The position numbers and the translations under genes are program-made. The notes beneath the pieces were generated by a model. That model did no database searches, was not told the DNA's origin, and saw nothing but the letters and a program-made list of their open reading frames with translations. A DNA stretch of 64,000 bases from Wenyingzhuangia gilva (GTDB lineage Bacteria; Bacteroidota; Bacteroidia; Flavobacteriales; Flavobacteriaceae): contig NZ_JAUMIT010000007.1 in the NCBI RefSeq assembly GCF_030519655.1, positions 1 through 64,000 on the forward strand, given 5' to 3'. Of this stretch, positions 61,334 to 64,000 are shown piece by piece; positions within the stretch are counted from its first letter, which is position 1, and each line of letters opens with the position of its first letter.

Positions 61334-63109
61334 TTATTTTAGATGATTATAATAACTGTAAGGAACTCCAAAATATAATTCTTCCATATATTTTGGTAAA
61401 TCATCCTTATCATTAGTTTCTTTGTTTAAATGAGAAATCATTCTTTTTAAATATAAAATTTGTTGTTCTCTTCTTTTGTCTAATTCTTTTAATTGTTTTA
61501 AAACAATTTTATTTTCGTTTAATAAATGAAAACCATTCGTCCAACATAAACCTTGATTAAGATTATTTTCTTCATAATTATAAATTGTAACTCTTCCTAC
61601 AGACATTGATATTAATCTTTGTTGTAAACTAAAAATAATTTGATTAATAGTTTTTCTTGAATACTTATTGATATCAGGTAGTTTTCTATTTTCATCAAGC
61701 CCAAGAGAAATTAAAATTCTTTGTGTTTCACTAATCTGTTTACTGATTTCTTTTTTTATTGAACTTTTTCTAACTCTTAATTCTCCTTTGTAATTTATCT
61801 GGTAACCTACAAAAGAAAGCCAAGGTATATTTCGCTCATTTACATATTTATTTCCAAAAAAATAGGGCTCCTTTGATTTTACTTCCCAAAAGGAGTTAGC
61901 AGAATCCTTATAATTTTTAAAACTTTTTGGTTCATGATAAAGTAAGTAATTATCACTAATTCCTTTTTTGTAAACTTCTAAAGCTTTTTTACAAATCTCA
62001 TTATTTTTATGAGCGAGTACCATATCATCACAGTATCTTACATAAAAAATATTCTCATCAACATTTTTAACGGCTTTGTCAACATTATTCAAAATTAGAT
62101 TAGCTATAAAACATGAAATAGCATTTCCTTGTGGGACTCCTATCTTAAAACTCTCAATATAAGTTTCAGAATATTTATCAATTAGTTCATTTTTAACCCA
62201 ACCAAATTCACCAATAGGAACTCCACTTTCCATAAAGTAATTAGGAACTGAATTTTTAGTAAGAACATCTTTATTAAAAGAATACGAATCGAGAAATAAT
62301 GAAAAAAGTTTAATTGCAGTTGTAGATATTTTTATTCCTTTAAATGACAGCTCTTCAATTGTTCTATGAAAAATTTTCAGAAGATGATCATGCTGTACTG
62401 TGTCAAAAAACTTCTGTATATCACATTCAGAAACCCATAATTTTTTATATTTTTTTCTATACTTTAATATTTCAATAATTGAATCATGATGGTTAGGAAC
62501 ATGTCCAGTTTTATTATTTCTAGCTCTAAATGCATAAGAACAATCTAAAAATATACTATCAAAGTTTATTGTTAGATATCTAGAAAGCAAAGATGTAATT
62601 ATTTTATCCTCTAATGTGAATTTTGCTATTGGACGATATATACATCTACCATTTTTATTTGATTTAGGTAAAGGAAATATTAGTGGTTTTTGAATTATGT
62701 ATTTATCTGTAGATATATCTTCTACTTTTTTTCTGATTTTATTACAAAATTGTAATAAATTATCGTACCAATCTTCGGGTGTTTTTCCTTTAAAATCAAC
62801 AAGGTATTTCTCTATTTTATAAGATTTCCAGAGCCTCATTTGGTTTCTCTCTAAACTATTTGTTAAACTATTTGGATCGAGTCTTTCAGTTTGATTTAGT
62901 TTTTTCCAATTTCTACGGGTTGGGAATAAAGATTGAATAGTAATAAAGTCAAAATCCTTGTTTGAAATTGTTATTTTATTCGTTCTATTATGAAAGCTAA
63001 TATCTCTAGACATATGTTTTTTATGTCTTTTATGTGATATTCCTGCTCTGTGTTTACAAAGCATTTTAATTATCGCTGGATTAGTATAATAATCTTCTAA
63101 ATCTTTCAT
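61334..63109 (-). CDS. Reverse transcriptase of an unassigned group (candidate defence RT)
   Basis: 591 residues. An N-terminal basic region (about 1-135; HRAGISHKRHKKHMSR) precedes the RT core: RCIYRPIAKFTLEDKIIT (155-172), the first catalytic aspartate in SECDIQKFFDTVQHD (228-241), IGVPQGNAISCFIAN (323-337), the YCDD box in FYVRYCDDMVLAH (355-367) and the motif-7 strand FVGYQINYKGELRVRKSS (433-450). An insertion of about 75 residues lies between the first aspartate and GVPQG. The C-terminus (460-591) is helical, with no maturase X domain or HNH endonuclease. The QG of GVPQG rules out a DGR, and no retron VTG or NAxxH motif is seen. It follows directly on the structured segment 63117-63331 and is divergent from a primase gene. 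A defence RT is the best reading, not proven. Confidence 0.88.
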   Translation of the reverse strand: MKDLEDYYTNPAIIKMLCKHRAGISHKRHKKHMSRDISFHNRTNKITISNKDFDFITIQSLFPTRRNWKKLNQTERLDPNSLTNSLERNQMRLWKSYKIEKYLVDFKGKTPEDWYDNLLQFCNKIRKKVEDISTDKYIIQKPLIFPLPKSNKNGRCIYRPIAKFTLEDKIITSLLSRYLTINFDSIFLDCSYAFRARNNKTGHVPNHHDSIIEILKYRKKYKKLWVSECDIQKFFDTVQHDHLLKIFHRTIEELSFKGIKISTTAIKLFSLFLDSYSFNKDVLTKNSVPNYFMESGVPIGEFGWVKNELIDKYSETYIESFKIGVPQGNAISCFIANLILNNVDKAVKNVDENIFYVRYCDDMVLAHKNNEICKKALEVYKKGISDNYLLYHEPKSFKNYKDSANSFWEVKSKEPYFFGNKYVNERNIPWLSFVGYQINYKGELRVRKSSIKKEISKQISETQRILISLGLDENRKLPDINKYSRKTINQIIFSLQQRLISMSVGRVTIYNYEENNLNQGLCWTNGFHLLNENKIVLKQLKELDKRREQQILYLKRMISHLNKETNDKDDLPKYMEELYFGVPYSYYNHLK

Positions 63110-63116
63110 TTTAAAA

Positions 63117-63331
63117 TAAGGCGTAGAGCGTAGAAATCAATTTGATTGAGATACATTGCTGCTCTGATATACAAATACAGCAGAGACCATAAGCATCAGG
63201 ATTATTAGGCTCGTAAATTGTTTCAGTGATTTCGATTATAACAAAAATTGTTAATGCTACTAACACCTAAAGAATAAATTCTTATACCTGTTCAATATAA
63301 TGAAGTAAACTTCACTCTTGCCTACGCCTTA
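63117..63331 (-). ncRNA. Candidate structured ncRNA of the RT unit
   Basis: A perfect 10-bp inverted repeat, TAAGGCGTAG (63117-63126) and CTACGCCTTA (63322-63331), closes a 215-nt segment that ends 7 bases before the RT start codon. Inside, read by plus-strand position, are hairpins AATCAA/TTGATT (63135-63147), TGCTG/CAGCA (63157-63182), TAACAA/TTGTTA (63239-63253), AAGAAT/ATTCTT (63270-63283) and TGAAGT/ACTTCA (63301-63314), plus a long-range GAAATCA/TGATTTC pair (63133-63139 and 63227-63233). The heptamer GCGTAGA is doubled at 63121-63134. This layout resembles RT-associated template RNAs. Whether it is transcribed as an RNA of its own is not known. Confidence 0.6.
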
Positions 63332-63334
63332 AAC

Positions 63335-63342
63335 CAAATATA
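63335..63342 (-). promoter_or_regulatory. -7 element of the RT/ncRNA transcript
   Basis: On the minus strand TATATTTG matches TAnnTTTG and ends 4 bases before the inverted-repeat segment, so transcription would start at its very edge. No good -33 TTTG is found at the normal spacing. Confidence 0.55.
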
Positions 63343-63374
63343 GTATATTTATGTTTTAAAAATTCATAATAAAA

Positions 63375-64000
63375 ATGTTAGTTTCTAGATTTAATAGTAT
63401 TACCAATACAAAAAATTCTATCCAAACAAATTTGTTGGATGAACTTAATGATATTAAAGAAGGAAAATATAAAAGCATCATAGAAAAGTGCAGATTCTTT
63501 ACAAAAAACAACGATTATGATTCATATAAATCTCTTAAAATAAGTTTACCTATCGTGACTTTTTGTGGGACTTTTAAAGGTGGTAGAAAGTTAGATAACT
63601 TAAAGATATATAATAGTATTATGATTTTAGACATAGATCATATAGGCTCTAATATAAATGAAATAAAAAATAAGTTAATTACAGACAAGTATATTTATTC
63701 TGTGTGGTTATCACCTTCAAATGAAGGAGTTAAAGCTTTAGTAAAAATAGATAGTAATCCTGAAGAGCATAAATTAAGTTTTAACTCACTCAAAGAATAT
63801 TTTAAGACAAAATATAATATAGAACTTGATAAAAGTGGTAGTGATGTAACTAGATTATGTTTTGTTTCATGGGATAAAGATTTATATTTAAATATTAATT
63901 CAGAAGTTTATGTAGATAAACTTTTAGTTGAACTTGATAATAAAATTAAGTCTAAAAAAATCTCCTTAAATAAATCTCTTAATAAAAGTGCTTATGCTAC
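63375..64000 (+). CDS. BT4734/VirE-N-type primase, partial (N-terminus)
   Basis: 208 codons in the window from the ATG at 63375 (MLVSRFNSITNTKNSIQT), open at the end. LPIVTFCGTFKGGRKLDNLK, the acidic core SIMILDIDHIGSNINEIKN (DxD) and WLSPSNEGVKALVKIDSN, then GSDVTRLCFVSWDKDLYLN, fit the BT4734-like (VirE N-terminal) primase domain, which in Bacteroidota is usually fused to a D5-type helicase in ICEs, phages and plasmids. It points to an integrated element extending to the right of the window. It is divergent from the RT gene. Confidence 0.85.
   Translation, partial: MLVSRFNSITNTKNSIQTNLLDELNDIKEGKYKSIIEKCRFFTKNNDYDSYKSLKISLPIVTFCGTFKGGRKLDNLKIYNSIMILDIDHIGSNINEIKNKLITDKYIYSVWLSPSNEGVKALVKIDSNPEEHKLSFNSLKEYFKTKYNIELDKSGSDVTRLCFVSWDKDLYLNINSEVYVDKLLVELDNKIKSKKISLNKSLNKSAYA

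Noticed and set aside
61334-63109. RT as retron, group II intron or DGR
   Set aside because: No VTG or NAxxH retron motifs, no maturase or endonuclease domain, and the GVPQG box is unlike DGR RTs; no template/variable repeat pair was noticed.
1-64000. CRISPR array, tRNA and rRNA genes
   Set aside because: No regularly spaced short repeats with unique spacers and no T-loop or anticodon-arm patterns were noticed on either strand; a tRNAscan-SE and CRISPR finder run would settle it.

Overview
The window is AT-rich chromosomal DNA of a marine-type Flavobacteriaceae (Bacteroidota). The signs are promoters of the TTTG-N19-TAnnTTTG kind, C-terminal type IX secretion (T9SS) sorting domains, a SusC-like TonB receptor with an N-terminal carboxypeptidase-regulatory domain, and two large secreted family PL11 rhamnogalacturonan lyases. 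The genus cannot be fixed from the sequence alone. No rRNA, tRNA or CRISPR array was seen.

Region 1 (1-4098) is the most remarkable part. It looks like an integron: a tyrosine recombinase (2899-4098), a putative attI at 2852-2858, and at least four co-oriented cassettes separated by three near-identical 197-199 bp sites. Each site has the architecture of an attC: RYYYAAC-like and GTTRRRY-like ends, unequal spacers, a GGCTA/TAGCC inner stem and internal hairpins. In all three complete cassettes the first bases are the reverse complement of the 5' end of that cassette's own site, as expected of units inserted as circles by recombination at G/TT. The recombinase has no visible IntI-specific insertion and points toward the array. 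Cargo is a DUF4272 protein, a DUF2971 protein and one cassette with no ORF.

Region 2 (4.2-10.4 kb) has a B12-binding-type radical SAM protein, a prohibitin-like lipoprotein and a UPF1-like SF1 helicase. Region 3 (10.6-24 kb) has a YHYH/EF-hand protein, two paralogous T9SS-secreted PL11 lyases and, after a VIT/thioredoxin/permease/OsmC/pirin/methyltransferase block, a GH28 lipoprotein. Together these suggest pectin (rhamnogalacturonan) degradation. Region 4 (24.3-31.4 kb) has a two-component system and a large glycine-rich T9SS protein preceded by a MITE-like inverted repeat. Region 5 (31.4-36.5 kb) is housekeeping: mnmE, an aldo/keto reductase, nnr and an HMG-CoA lyase.

Region 6 (36.5-45.9 kb) is an iron block: DUF4856 lipoprotein, imelysin, an HTTM/VKGC-like membrane protein, a TonB receptor, a frameshifted haem-binding protein, then feoA, feoB and a 40-residue FeoB-associated Cys-rich protein. 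Recurrent ATTTAGA/TCTAAAT words lie in its promoters. Region 7 (45.9-61.1 kb) is mostly core: a dicarboxylate symporter, Usp, guaB, a GlmU-like protein, apt, an M1 peptidase, an XRE regulator facing an M14 peptidase across a palindromic operator region, an Lrp regulator, an SF2 helicase and an OmpA lipoprotein.

Region 8 (61.1-64 kb) is the edge of an accessory island. It holds a 591-residue reverse transcriptase that is neither retron, DGR nor group II intron by its visible motifs. Just upstream is a 215-nt, hairpin-rich segment closed by a perfect 10-bp inverted repeat, with a promoter -7 element at its 5' edge; this is a candidate RT-ncRNA (DRT-like) defence unit. A divergent BT4734/VirE-N-type primase gene runs off the window.
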